Part shown: positions 51,097 to 59,761 of the stretch, one piece after another
How the letters are laid out: every line of letters begins with the position of its first letter
Numbering within the stretch: the first letter of the stretch is position 1
Position numbers and translations under genes: made by a program
The notes under the pieces: generated by a model
Databases searched by the model: none
The model's input: only the letters and a program-made list of their open reading frames with translations
Told to the model about the DNA's origin: nothing
Assembly (NCBI RefSeq): GCF_051466335.1
Contig: NZ_CP195793.1
Location: 372,001-436,000, forward strand
From: Planctomicrobium sp051466335
Lineage (GTDB): Bacteria; Planctomycetota; Planctomycetia; Planctomycetales; Planctomycetaceae
Direction of reading: 5' to 3'
DNA: 64,000 bases

Positions 51097-51612
51097 TTGG
51101 TCCCTGAGATCCCGTCGCAGTTTTTGCCGCAGTACACCTTTGTTCCGGGAATTACCCCGCGTCCATCAGAAGGGGACCTACTGAGGCTGCGACATCAGTT
51201 TCTGAGTCGTGGATACACCTTGTATCGGGGTGGAAGGGAACTCTTCAACCGCGGCTACTACTGGGAGTCGCACGAGTTGTGGGAAGAGGCCTGGGGCGAG
51301 GAGAACCGAGTCGGTCAGCTGGCGGTTCTGCTCAAAGGGAAGATCAAACTGGCGGCCTGCGGAGTCAAAATCCTGCAGGGAAATTCGAACGGTGCTTCCC
51401 GCCATGCCCGCCGAGCACACGAATTATTTCAGGGACTCATCGACCAACTCTCGACAGGTGCGGAGATCGTTCCAGGTCCGTGCCCGCTGGACGACTTAAA
51501 CCGAATGAGCGACCTTGCGCAAAGCCTCGTCGACCAACTTCCAATCGTCACCCCGGAGCAACGAGCCGCAGTAACGCACGGAGGGGTCCCGATTATCGGA
51601 CCGATTGCTTAA
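51097..51612 (+). CDS. DUF309 domain protein
   Basis: A 171-residue protein starting TTG 51097 with AGGAG six nt upstream. The DUF309 helical domain spans residues about 40-130: LFNRGYYWESHELWEEAWGEENRVGQLAVLLKGKIKLAACGVKILQGNSNGASRHARRAHELF, with the HE..W....g pattern that binds metal in this family. The C-terminal 50 residues contain LDDLNRMSDLAQSLVDQLPIVTPEQRAA. Role unknown. It stands alone between a minus-strand lipoprotein gene and the dat gene on the minus strand. Confidence 0.85.
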   Translation: MVPEIPSQFLPQYTFVPGITPRPSEGDLLRLRHQFLSRGYTLYRGGRELFNRGYYWESHELWEEAWGEENRVGQLAVLLKGKIKLAACGVKILQGNSNGASRHARRAHELFQGLIDQLSTGAEIVPGPCPLDDLNRMSDLAQSLVDQLPIVTPEQRAAVTHGGVPIIGPIA

Positions 51613-51644
51613 GAAATTTGATCGTAATCGACGAGTGAATCGCG

Positions 51645-52502
51645 TCACTCCGATCGACTGCGAACGCGCGCGTGATAGGCTTCGTAGAGTCGTTTCACAA
51701 TCGGTCCGGGCACGCCATTTCCGATCACTGTAGAATCGACCTTCACTACCGGCAGCACCTCAGCCGAAGTCCCTGTTAAAAACAGTTCATTGACTTCATG
51801 CAGCTCCCGGCGATGAATCGCACGATCAATAACTGGAACTTCACAGAGCGCCGCCAATTCCATCACGAGACTTCGTGTGATTCCGGGGAGCAGATAAGGC
51901 CCCAGTGGCGCAGTCAAAATCGCACCGTTCTGAACGGCGAAGAGACTCGTGTGAGTCCCCTCAAGCAACGTTCCATGTTCATCGACGAAGATCGCTTCAT
52001 CGCATCCGTGCTGGTACGCTTCTTCAGCTCCAATGCAATTCGCGAGCAAATTGACACTCTTGATGTCGCAGCGTTTCCAGCGCAAATCATCAATCAGCAT
52101 GACTGATGCGCCAGTTTCTCGCTGACGGGAGTACGGGTCTTCGTATTCCTTCACATAGACCAGTTCGTTCGGCTTTACTTCCGGGTGCGGAAAATGGTGC
52201 GTTCGAGGAGCCTCGCCGCGAGTCACCTGTATGTAGATCAGTCCATTACTGATCTGACTCGCTTCCAGCAAACTCCAGGCTCTCTCCCCAATAGTGGCTG
52301 CATCAGAATTGAGAGCCATCTTCTCGAGATTGCGATGGAGTCGCTGAACATGCTCCGCGAACAAAAATGGTCGACCATCGTAAATACGAATGACTTCGTA
52401 AATCGCATCTCCAAACAGGAACGCGCGGTCGAGTACTGAAACCCGCACGTCTTTGAGCAGCATCTGCTCGCCGTTCCAGTTCGCTAATGGTTCGATTGCC
52501 AT
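51645..52502 (-). CDS. dat: D-amino-acid aminotransferase (D-alanine aminotransferase)
   Basis: A 285-residue class IV PLP aminotransferase. The frame runs 60 codons further upstream into the mnmA region, but ATG 52502 with GAGAG upstream gives the family start (M.IEPLANWNG). Motifs: SVLDRAFLFGDAIYEVIRIYDGRPFLFAEHVQRLHRNLEKM (D-AAT signature), IYIQVTRGEAPRTHHFP, RCDIKSVNLLANCIGAEEAYQHGCDEAIFVDEHGTLLEGTHTSLFAV (PLP-lysine in DIKSVN) and LPGITRSLVMELAAL. Length 285 is the Dat length; IlvE is about 300. It makes D-Ala/D-Glu for peptidoglycan. 47 bp after mnmA on the same strand. Confidence 0.88.
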   Translation of the reverse strand: MAIEPLANWNGEQMLLKDVRVSVLDRAFLFGDAIYEVIRIYDGRPFLFAEHVQRLHRNLEKMALNSDAATIGERAWSLLEASQISNGLIYIQVTRGEAPRTHHFPHPEVKPNELVYVKEYEDPYSRQRETGASVMLIDDLRWKRCDIKSVNLLANCIGAEEAYQHGCDEAIFVDEHGTLLEGTHTSLFAVQNGAILTAPLGPYLLPGITRSLVMELAALCEVPVIDRAIHRRELHEVNELFLTGTSAEVLPVVKVDSTVIGNGVPGPIVKRLYEAYHARVRSRSE

Positions 52503-52549
52503 TTCAAGACTCTCTAACGGGTCTGATGAACGGAATTGCATTCTGGCAA

Positions 52550-53653
52550 TTACTGAATCCAACCACCGCCCAATGCCTGATCTTCGTGATACAACACAAC
52601 AGCCTGGCCGGGAGCAACTCCGAACTGAGGATCTTCGAAAGTGACTTCGATCTGATCCTCGTCGATTAATTGAACTTCGCATGGGCTCGGACGATGCTGG
52701 TAGCGAATCTGCGCAGTCGCTCGCAACGGAAATGAGATTGAATCCGTCAACCAGTTCAAACGATTCGCACGCAATGTCCGCCGTCCCAGTTCTTCGCGCG
52801 TCCCCAGAACTACCCGATGAGTTTCTGGTTCAATGCGAACGACAAATCGCGGTTCTCCGAAGGCAACACCCAATCCGCGACGCTGACCGATCGTAAAATG
52901 CTGAAAACCGGGATGATGACCGAGGACTTTCCCTGCGGTGTCAACGAGTTCCCCATCCGTTTCCTGATCTCCGCGGTAATCGCGAATGAATCTGCCATAG
53001 TCGTTATCTGGGATGAAGCAAATTTCCTGGCTATCAGGTTTATTGGCTGTACGAATACCCGCTTCAGCAGCCATTTCTCGCAACGCAGCTTTCTGATACC
53101 CCCCGACCGGAAAGATGATCTTGCTCAGCAATTCTTTACGAATTCCAAAGAGCACGTACGACTGGTCTTTTCCCGGATCGAGCCCTCGAAAGAGGCCCGG
53201 TTGGCTTTGGCCCGGAATCTCGCGAAGCTGCGCATAGTGTCCCGTTGCGATGTAGTCTGCATCGACTTGCTGGGCGAAGTCCCACAACTTTCCGAACTTC
53301 AACCAGACGTTGCACATGACACAAGGGTTCGGCGTCCGGCCAGCCAGATACTCATCGGCAAAATAGTCTTTGATCTTCCCGAAGGCGTCGCTGAAGTTCA
53401 GGGCGTGAAAACTGATGTCCAACGCGTCCGCGACGCGACGTGCATCGGCTGCATCTGAGGCGCTGCAACATCCCTGCTTGTTCGATTTGACGTTGACGAT
53501 GGGCAATAGACTTGGAGTAATCGAACAGGTGTCTGGCTCAGCGACTCCTGACCGCATAAAGAGCCCGATCACCTCGTGTCCCTGCTGTTGAAGCAGCCAC
53601 GCGCTAGCGGAACTATCGATTCCGCCACTCATTGCCAGGACGACTCGGGACAT
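52550..53653 (-). CDS. mnmA: tRNA-specific 2-thiouridylase MnmA
   Basis: A 367-residue enzyme placing the thio group on U34 of tRNA. Motifs: VVLAMSGGIDSSASAWLL (ATP-binding SGGxDSS), a TPNPCVMCNVWLKFG block with the first catalytic Cys, YIATGHYAQ, KDQSYVLFGI, GGYQKAALREMAAEAGI, KPDSQEICFIPDNDYGRFI with the second catalytic Cys, and FTIGQRRGLGVA. All complete and in the usual spacing. Transcribed with dat. Confidence 0.94.
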   Translation of the reverse strand: MSRVVLAMSGGIDSSASAWLLQQQGHEVIGLFMRSGVAEPDTCSITPSLLPIVNVKSNKQGCCSASDAADARRVADALDISFHALNFSDAFGKIKDYFADEYLAGRTPNPCVMCNVWLKFGKLWDFAQQVDADYIATGHYAQLREIPGQSQPGLFRGLDPGKDQSYVLFGIRKELLSKIIFPVGGYQKAALREMAAEAGIRTANKPDSQEICFIPDNDYGRFIRDYRGDQETDGELVDTAGKVLGHHPGFQHFTIGQRRGLGVAFGEPRFVVRIEPETHRVVLGTREELGRRTLRANRLNWLTDSISFPLRATAQIRYQHRPSPCEVQLIDEDQIEVTFEDPQFGVAPGQAVVLYHEDQALGGGWIQ

Positions 53654-53794
53654 GAAATTTCAGGCAGCTAAAGGTTAAAATCAAAACAGGAAAATCGCCT
53701 ACTCAACGTCGAATCACGCGAAGTCGGTATTCCGATCCTGTTCAATAGTAGCTTGATGGCTCGAATTTTGCATTTTCGGCGGGAAAGATGAACC

Positions 53795-55159
53795 ATGTTC
53801 TGGAACCGATTCCCTTTCTCGAAAATCCATAACATATTTGCCAGAAACACCATCCAAACTTCGCATCAATGCCTGCCTCCTGTTCGGCAACATGGTTTTC
53901 CAGCGATGCTGAGTCTCTTTGTTTTCGCATTGCTGATCGCGTTTCCAGAAACACAAATCCCAGCGGCAGGATCTGAACCGACCGATTTTCAGCTCGTGGC
54001 CCAGCTTTGGTCGATCCCAATCGCCGGGAACGACTCCCACCAAGAGACACGCTCAGAGAGTCAGCTTGCACCGGAAATCTTCCCAGCCCTGTGGAACGAC
54101 GTCGTGATCGTCTCCGACGCCGCAGGCGTACGCGCCCTCAATCTTCAGACCGGAAAATCAGCCTGGCCGGTCGATGAGCACGACGAAGGCTATTTGTTGC
54201 AAACATCGAAGCGGTCTGGCTCCTCTCGCGCCGAACCTGCAGAGCCCTCGTACCGTGGATTCATTCATGAAGACTACTGGTACGGCATCGTTGATCGACG
54301 ACTGGTCTGCTTGAATCTGGCAGCGGAAGGAAGACTCGAGTGGAGTCTTTCCCCTCGAGATCTCGTTCCCATCACAACGCGGAATGCCTGGTTTTCTGGA
54401 GATCCGATCTTGGGAGGCGGAACGATTTTTGTTCCGATTCGCCAACTCGACGTAACTCCACAGTCCACAATCTATCGGTTCACCTTGAAGGGGGAAGAGA
54501 CTTGGAGAAGCACTCCATTCGCACTGAAGTCCCACCAGATCGCAATGAAGTACGATGCACTCGCTGCGACAGACTCCCACTTACTTCTCTATTTGGGGAA
54601 TGACGAATTGGTCGCTTTCGACATCCCCACGAAAAAACTCCAGTGGAGCACCCGGGTCACTTCCACCAGCACTCAACCTCGGCAGATCGCTCCGAACAGA
54701 ATCCTCTCTACAAATGAGAAATTCGTGGTTTGTGCAGACGGAAATTCCGGGATCGCATTCAATCTCGAAGATGGACAGAAACTCTGGGAACTACGTTTTG
54801 CCACCCCGGTTGTGCGATTCTGCGAAGAAAGCAACGGCACTTTTCTCTGTTCCGGGGAACAACTGACAGCGTTCGACGCTCATACTTTGGCGGAACGGTG
54901 GAGATTCGGAGGTGTTGACCTCGCAACGTCCGGGTTTGGGCGAGGGGTCGTTCGTACGCCCCTTCTGATTTGGCCAACTCGTGATGAAATCTGGGTTTCC
55001 GACCTTCAGACTGGCCGGGTTCAACGCAGAATTCCTCTACAGCAAATGACTGGAGAAGGTGGAGGCAACCTCTTGCTGACGCAAAATACGGTTCTCATTG
55101 CGAATAGAACGTCACTGCGAGCTTTCCGGATCGAGTTCTCTCCGAAATCTCTCCCATGA
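53795..55159 (+). CDS. Secreted PQQ-like beta-propeller protein
   Basis: A 454-residue protein with GGAAAG nine nt before ATG 53795. The N-terminus is a long planctomycete-type signal region (to about residue 58, with FVFALLIAFPETQIPAAG); an internal ATG at 53906 would shorten it. The body has repeated seven-bladed propeller phrases: VIVSDAAGVRALNLQTGKSAW, GRLVCLNLAAEGRLEWS, TIYRFTLKGEETW, ELVAFDIPTKKLQWSTRV, VVCADGNSGIAFNLEDGQKLWELRF, LTAFDAHTLAERWRFGG. The pattern 'v..LD..tG...W' is that of PQQ-repeat proteins. No PQQ-enzyme active site is evident, so it is probably structural or binding. Confidence 0.8.
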   Translation: MFWNRFPFSKIHNIFARNTIQTSHQCLPPVRQHGFPAMLSLFVFALLIAFPETQIPAAGSEPTDFQLVAQLWSIPIAGNDSHQETRSESQLAPEIFPALWNDVVIVSDAAGVRALNLQTGKSAWPVDEHDEGYLLQTSKRSGSSRAEPAEPSYRGFIHEDYWYGIVDRRLVCLNLAAEGRLEWSLSPRDLVPITTRNAWFSGDPILGGGTIFVPIRQLDVTPQSTIYRFTLKGEETWRSTPFALKSHQIAMKYDALAATDSHLLLYLGNDELVAFDIPTKKLQWSTRVTSTSTQPRQIAPNRILSTNEKFVVCADGNSGIAFNLEDGQKLWELRFATPVVRFCEESNGTFLCSGEQLTAFDAHTLAERWRFGGVDLATSGFGRGVVRTPLLIWPTRDEIWVSDLQTGRVQRRIPLQQMTGEGGGNLLLTQNTVLIANRTSLRAFRIEFSPKSLP

Positions 55160-55340
55160 TCTGATTTCAGTTTGGAATTCCCCACAACCGGGCTGTTAGA
55201 ATCATATCAACGGATAGGCAAAGCACTTTTCTCCCAGCCGTCTGGTGAAGACTTCCTTTCTCTCCATTCTGCTTTTGGGAGAGGGTTTGCCATTCTGTTC
55301 ACTTCTACTCTTTCGGGCATCACTCAGTAACAGGATAGAG

Positions 55341-55859
55341 ATGATGGCACAAAGACAGACACGGCAGCCACAAATCAACGTGAAACGGGAGACGGCAGCC
55401 AGACATGAAGATCCTCTTTCCGGTGAGACAGGAGCTCACCCAATTGGGGTCGGTCTTGGTGCTGCTGCAACAGGTGCTGCCGTCGGTGCGGTTGGAGGAA
55501 TGGTTGGTGGGCCAGTCGGAGCCACACTCGGGGCGATCGTCGGTGCCGTGGCCGGGGGACTGGGCGGAAAAGCGTTCGCGGAAGAGGTCGACCCCACAAT
55601 TGAAGAAGCATTCTGGAGAAAAAACTATCAAGGCCGTCCGTATGTGTTGGAGGGCGAAAAGTACGAACGGTACGCTCCCGCGTATCGCTACGGCATCGAA
55701 CAGTTCAGCGCCCATGATGGCCTATCGTTCGAAGACATCGAGCCCAAGCTCAAGCGGGGCTGGGAAGCATCAAAATCATCACAGAATCTGAATTGGCCCG
55801 AAGCACGGGACGCGGTTCGTGATGTTTGGTCCCGACTCGAATCTGACAACGTCGACTGA
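55341..55859 (+). CDS. Glycine-zipper protein with a conserved C-terminal domain
   Basis: A 172-residue protein starting ATG 55341 (AGGA upstream); the frame runs back to 55245. Residues about 35-75 are a glycine zipper (GVGLGAAATGAAVGAVGGMVGGPVGATLGAIVGAVAGGLGGKA), in short a small membrane-inserting pair of helices. The C-terminus has EVDPTIEEAFWRKNYQGRPYVLEGEKYERYAPAYRYGIEQF, YERYAPAYR being the recognisable part of a small conserved family, and a repeat of W(E)A... Likely a stress-associated membrane protein; function unknown. Followed by a strong terminator. Confidence 0.7.
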   Translation: MMAQRQTRQPQINVKRETAARHEDPLSGETGAHPIGVGLGAAATGAAVGAVGGMVGGPVGATLGAIVGAVAGGLGGKAFAEEVDPTIEEAFWRKNYQGRPYVLEGEKYERYAPAYRYGIEQFSAHDGLSFEDIEPKLKRGWEASKSSQNLNWPEARDAVRDVWSRLESDNVD

Positions 55860-55892
55860 CATCCCATCGACCAAAACCGGTAGTTTACTGCC

Positions 55893-55938
55893 AAGAAATC
55901 ACCCACGTTCCTTTTGGTCGCGTGGGTGATTTCTTTTT
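55893..55938 (+). terminator. Intrinsic terminator after the glycine-zipper gene
   Basis: A perfect 15-bp stem AAGAAATCACCCACG/CGTGGGTGATTTCTT with a 13-nt loop and TTTTT run. Strong in the plus direction; the minus direction lacks a long U-run. Confidence 0.85.
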
Positions 55939-55997
55939 AAAACGTCCATGTCGAGGCTGAAAACCAGCCGCGTCTTCATATCGTCCTTAATGCGAAG

Positions 55998-56639
55998 TTA
56001 GAGTTCGCCCTTCACACCGAGGTCGTGGAAAAAGTGTTCGACATTGTTTTGATTTTCCAATAACCAGTCGATTGAAGGCTCGTTTCGCATCGCTTTACGA
56101 ATCGCCTTCGAAGTCGCTGCCCGGTTCGTTTCGAACAGTATGTTGTGATCGATTTCCACATTCACCACACTTGGATCGAGCCAGACAGAGACGATGATTC
56201 CCAGATCATTCGCTTTTTCCTTGGGAATATCTCCAGCCCGAACAGCATCAAGGACCCCATGTGCAATCGCCGCCTGCACGGTCCCCATGAGAATGTTGGT
56301 GTATTTGGAACTTTCGACCGTCACTTTGCTGACCATCAACGTGACCGGCTTGACCTGCACATCGCTATTGAGAATCGCGAAGACCTTGGTATGCCCCTTG
56401 GCCTGGTTTGCAAGCTGGTTGGCGATCGAGAGACCGACCGGACCGTCCAGCTCACCGATGATGACTTCTGGTTCAGCCGCAGACCATGCTGGCTCCGCTT
56501 CCACGAGTGCTTCTCCAGTCCGCATGACAATTCGCTCGAGCGGAGCGGACTGTTTAGATGCAGAAGTCACAGCAGGTTTATTTTTCTTGGCTCCCTTGGC
56601 AGGTTGCTGAGCCTTTTTAGCGGATTTCTTCTTCGCCAT
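55998..56639 (-). CDS. Formaldehyde-activating enzyme (Fae) homologue without the catalytic His
   Basis: A 213-residue protein. Residues 1-30 are Lys/Ala-rich (MAKKKSAKKAQQPAKGAKKN), then a Fae domain: ERIVMRTGEALVEAEPAWSAAEPEVIIGELDGPVGLSIANQLANQAKGHTKVFAILNSDVQVKPVTLMVSKVTVESSKYTNILMGTVQAAIAHGVLDAVRAGDIPKEKANDLGIIVSVWLDPSV. Nearly all Fae motifs are present (DGPVG..iAN.LanQ..GHT, VKP.t...sKvt, Pke.a.dL.iivsV). The usual His before the IG..DGPVG block (His17 in Methylobacterium Fae) is replaced by Glu. Fae couples formaldehyde to tetrahydromethanopterin; this may be a Fae2/Fae3-type homologue. It is divergent to Mrp by 311 bp. Confidence 0.85.
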   Translation of the reverse strand: MAKKKSAKKAQQPAKGAKKNKPAVTSASKQSAPLERIVMRTGEALVEAEPAWSAAEPEVIIGELDGPVGLSIANQLANQAKGHTKVFAILNSDVQVKPVTLMVSKVTVESSKYTNILMGTVQAAIAHGVLDAVRAGDIPKEKANDLGIIVSVWLDPSVVNVEIDHNILFETNRAATSKAIRKAMRNEPSIDWLLENQNNVEHFFHDLGVKGEL

Positions 56640-56763
56640 TTGATTTCTCGTCAGGTGACTGATTGAACGGAATTCTGCTGAAACTGTCGCCCCAGAACGT
56701 CAACATCGAGGCCATTCTGACCAAGTTCTATCGAAGCGCCACACAAGATCCAATAGTGGAGTC

Positions 56764-56952
56764 TTATGGCTGAGGAAATGATGCTTCCTCTGGCGTTTCC
56801 GCCTCCGCTAAAATAGATTCGGTAGGTTCTGCACCCGTCGCTGCCATCCGTAGAGCGATCCGACCGGGTTTCATGATGTTTTCTTCTCTGAGTGATATTT
56901 CTCCTCGAAGTATCGGCTCGAACTGAATATGGAATTGACGAGGTTGTTTCAT
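56764..56952 (-). CDS. Possible small protein upstream of the Fae-like gene
   Basis: A 62-codon frame from an ATG that overlaps, back to back, the mrp start (CATG at 56950-56953). A second ATG at 56874 (MKPGRIALRMAATG) has AGAGAAG upstream and gives 36 residues ending in EAETPEEASFPQP. It ends 124 bp before the Fae-like start. No family is recognised and coding support is weak; it may be the untranslated leader of the Fae-like transcript. The 311-bp intergenic space between the Fae-like and mrp genes otherwise holds nothing I recognise. Confidence 0.2.
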   Translation of the reverse strand: MKQPRQFHIQFEPILRGEISLREENIMKPGRIALRMAATGAEPTESILAEAETPEEASFPQP

Positions 56953-58015
56953 GTCCGTTGAAACGGAAATTCGCGATGCATTGGCCCAGATCGTCGACCC
57001 CGCGCTTCAGATGACGCTGGCGGAATCCAAGATGGTCTCGTCGGTCGTTGTCGATGACGACAAAGCCACCGTCGAGATTGTTCTCCCAACACATGCCTAT
57101 CCATCCCGAGATTTGCTTGAGGGACTGATTCAGACCGCTGTCAAAACCACAGTGGGGATCAAAAACACGACCGTCAATTTCAGAGTTGTTGTCAAGGGAA
57201 AGCAGTCCGGAGCGAACATTGGACTGAACATCAAGAACATCATCGCAGTCGGAAGCGGTAAAGGGGGAGTTGGAAAATCAACAGTCTCCGCCGGCATCGC
57301 CTACGCACTGCAGGCGTGGGGAGCCAAAGTTGGCCTGATGGACGCCGATGTTTACGGTCCCAGCGTTCCGCATCTGTGCGGGGCGACGGGGCAACCAGAA
57401 ATTCGCACCTATCAAATGCCTGATGGTCGCACCTTCGAACGCATTCAACCGATCGAAGCCAATGGCCTCAAAACGATCTCCATGGGCTACATGGTCGATC
57501 CCGATCAGGCTGTGATCTGGCGAGGTCCGATGCTGCACAAAGCTCTGAGCCAGTTTCTGCAGCAAACAGAATGGGGTGAGATCGATTACCTGATTATCGA
57601 CATGCCACCCGGAACCGGCGACGTCGCACTGACATTGTCGCAAATGGTGTCGCTGGCGGGCTCGGTCATCGTTTGCACACCACAGCAAGTCGCCCTGCTT
57701 GACGCTGGCAAAGCGATCACAATGTTCAACACGGTCAAGATTCCAATCCTGGGCATGGTGGAGAACATGACCGGAGAAATCTTCGGTCGCGGAGGAGCCA
57801 AGGTCAAAGCGGCCGACATGGGAATCCCTTTCCTCGGCGAAGTCCCATCGAACGCCATCGTTCGCGTCGCGGGAGACGAGGGCCGAATCGGTGATCTCGT
57901 CGCAGAAGGAAGCCCTGTTCGCGCCGAAATGATGCAGATTGCATCCAATGTCGCCATCAAAGTTGCCAAGTCGATTTTGGAAAATCCGAGCCTGCCAACG
58001 CTGGAACTGCTGTAA
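56951..58015 (+). CDS. Mrp/NBP35-like P-loop ATPase lacking the CxxC pair
   Basis: A 354-residue protein of the Mrp/ApbC family that builds or carries Fe-S clusters. Residues 1-95 are a MIP18-like (DUF59) domain (EIRDALAQIVDPALQMTLAESKMVSSVVVDDDKATVEIVLPTHAYP). The P-loop part has IAVGSGKGGVGKSTVSAGIAYAL (deviant Walker A), VGLMDADVYGPSVPHLCG, DYLIIDMPPGTGDVALTLSQ and CTPQQVALLDAGKAITMF. At VENMTGEIFGRGGAKVKAADMGIPFLGEVP the usual CPxC that follows 'VENMS' is absent; the remaining Cys do not form a pair. So the bridging [4Fe-4S] site appears lost. Followed by a terminator. Confidence 0.88.
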   Translation: MSVETEIRDALAQIVDPALQMTLAESKMVSSVVVDDDKATVEIVLPTHAYPSRDLLEGLIQTAVKTTVGIKNTTVNFRVVVKGKQSGANIGLNIKNIIAVGSGKGGVGKSTVSAGIAYALQAWGAKVGLMDADVYGPSVPHLCGATGQPEIRTYQMPDGRTFERIQPIEANGLKTISMGYMVDPDQAVIWRGPMLHKALSQFLQQTEWGEIDYLIIDMPPGTGDVALTLSQMVSLAGSVIVCTPQQVALLDAGKAITMFNTVKIPILGMVENMTGEIFGRGGAKVKAADMGIPFLGEVPSNAIVRVAGDEGRIGDLVAEGSPVRAEMMQIASNVAIKVAKSILENPSLPTLELL

Positions 58016-58061
58016 GACAATACTCCTCGGCTGCGTCGAGCGGAACCGATTTCAAATGATC

Positions 58062-58097
58062 GAGAGCACTGGGAATCCCCCGGTGCTCTCTTTTTTT
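58062..58097 (+). terminator. Intrinsic terminator after mrp
   Basis: A 12-bp stem GAGAGCACTGGG/CCCGGTGCTCTC (one G-U) with a 5-nt loop and seven T. Confidence 0.85.
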
Positions 58098-58682
58098 GTC
58101 GCTCAGCGTCGTTGCCGGGGAAGGGATGACGTGCTCCCCAGCATCGTGAAAAAACACTCAGCGGCGGGATTTGCGCGTACCCAACTGGCGCAAATGTGTA
58201 GCCCAGGAGTGCCATCCGGCGGCATCGCAGCCACCCCACTGGATCGCACAATTCACGATGTCTTACAAGAAATCCTGTCGCCGTATCATCCTTTGCAAAA
58301 GGAGGTTACGGATCAACTAAATGACAACATCGTGGAATCGACGATCGTGCAATGACCTTTGAGCGAGGGTGAGTCTTCTCCTTCCAGCCAGTTTGCCAGA
58401 ACGCTTCAGCACTGCAGAAAGTACTCAAAAAAACATTATACGAACGACAATATACCATTCTCGAGAAAGGGATATTGTGGCATTTTGACATTTCGTACAA
58501 ACTCGTCCCGCCAGTTCATCGGGCGATCTGGCACCGTGTCGACAAGCGGTTCCGCTTGCGTGACTTGAGCGCGCACTCCTCGAGGTTCCCTGAAAGATAT
58601 CCAGCGTTCTTCGTTAGATTTCAACTGCAGTCATGCAGTCTCAGCTCGTACCAAACTTTCATTTACGACATAAAATCGGGCC
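58098..58682. other. Intergenic stretch upstream of motA, no supported gene
   Basis: About 585 bp between the mrp terminator and motA. Frames here (for example 57939-58355 and 58475-58879) are shadows overlapping real genes or have no family-like pattern. A 50-bp AT-rich segment near 58420-58480 could hold the motA promoter, but no clear -35/-10 pair was found. Confidence 0.35.
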
Positions 58683-59534
58683 ATGATCACACTGATTGGA
58701 ATCTTCATCGTACTTGGAGCCGTGCTCACTGGCTTCACAATGGCTGGAGGGCATTTTCATACCCTGGTTCACCTTTCCGAAGTGGTCACAATCGGAGGAG
58801 CTGCACTCGGGGCGATGATCGCAGGTTCGCCAAAACAAACTCTAATCGACATTTGGCGAGGACTCGTCGGGGTCGTTAAGGGTGGGAACTGCACCAAAAA
58901 GACTTACACCGAGATTTTTCAGGTTCTCTATGAGTTCTTCTGCATCGCCAGACGCGATGGCCTACTCGCACTTGAATCGATTTTATCAGACTCCGAATCG
59001 TCTTCTCCATTCGACAAATATTCGAGTCTTTCGAAAGATGCTCACTTAAAGGGATTCATCTCGGACGCCCTGATCTCAGCTTCAGAAGGGGCCGATGGAC
59101 CACAACTCCAATCTCTCCTCGACGCCGACATCCGAGTGATGGAAGAAGAGCATCACGCTGCTGTGGGAGCTCTCAACAAAACAGCCGACGCTTTGCCGGG
59201 CTTCGGGATTGTCGCCGCGGTTCTGGGAATCGTGATCACGATGGGAGCGATCGACGGACCAGTCGAGGAAATCGGGCACAAAGTCGGTGCAGCTCTTGTC
59301 GGAACATTCCTGGGAATTCTTCTTTCCTATGGTGTAATCGGACCTCTTGCCAGCAAGATGGAATCCCTCGGACTGGCAGAGAGTGCCATGCGAAAAACGG
59401 TGGCGTCCGCCGTCGTTGATTTCGTCGACGGAGGGACTCCCAAGGCGGCTTTGGAAAAGGCTCGACGCGGCGTTTCCACTGATTGCCGACCTTCCATGAA
59501 GGAAATGGAAGAAATCTTCAAAGCCGCAGCCTGA
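58683..59534 (+). CDS. motA: Flagellar motor stator protein MotA
   Basis: A 283-residue membrane protein with four helices (about residues 2-20, 30-50, 172-192, 205-225). MotA signatures: VTIGGAALGAMIAGSP, the cytoplasmic FFCIARRDGLLALES with the two charged residues (Arg and Glu) that contact the rotor, EEEHHAAVGALNKTADALPGFGIVAAVLGIVITMGAIDGP (conserved Pro in helix 3) and VGAALVGTFLGILLSYGVIGPLA. With a MotB partner it forms the proton channel. No motB is adjacent; the next gene is the AST aminotransferase, 228 bp away. ExbB/TolQ-like use is less likely because the rotor-contact residues are present. Confidence 0.9.
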   Translation: MITLIGIFIVLGAVLTGFTMAGGHFHTLVHLSEVVTIGGAALGAMIAGSPKQTLIDIWRGLVGVVKGGNCTKKTYTEIFQVLYEFFCIARRDGLLALESILSDSESSSPFDKYSSLSKDAHLKGFISDALISASEGADGPQLQSLLDADIRVMEEEHHAAVGALNKTADALPGFGIVAAVLGIVITMGAIDGPVEEIGHKVGAALVGTFLGILLSYGVIGPLASKMESLGLAESAMRKTVASAVVDFVDGGTPKAALEKARRGVSTDCRPSMKEMEEIFKAAA

Positions 59535-59761
59535 CGACGGGTATCGAACGTTCCCACTCCGCCAGGGACTTGTATTTGGGACCTGCCGTCGCGACCTGCA
59601 AAAAAATCGCTGCCAGAACAAAATAGCTTGTCCACCAGCTGACTCGCCGCACATACAATGCAGCTGGTCCATTCGACTCTGGTAAACGACGCTCAACGAA
59701 GCAGTTCGTGCGAGCGCATCGTCGATTTTGTTCATGCTTCGAGTTCGCAGTAGGAAGTCAG

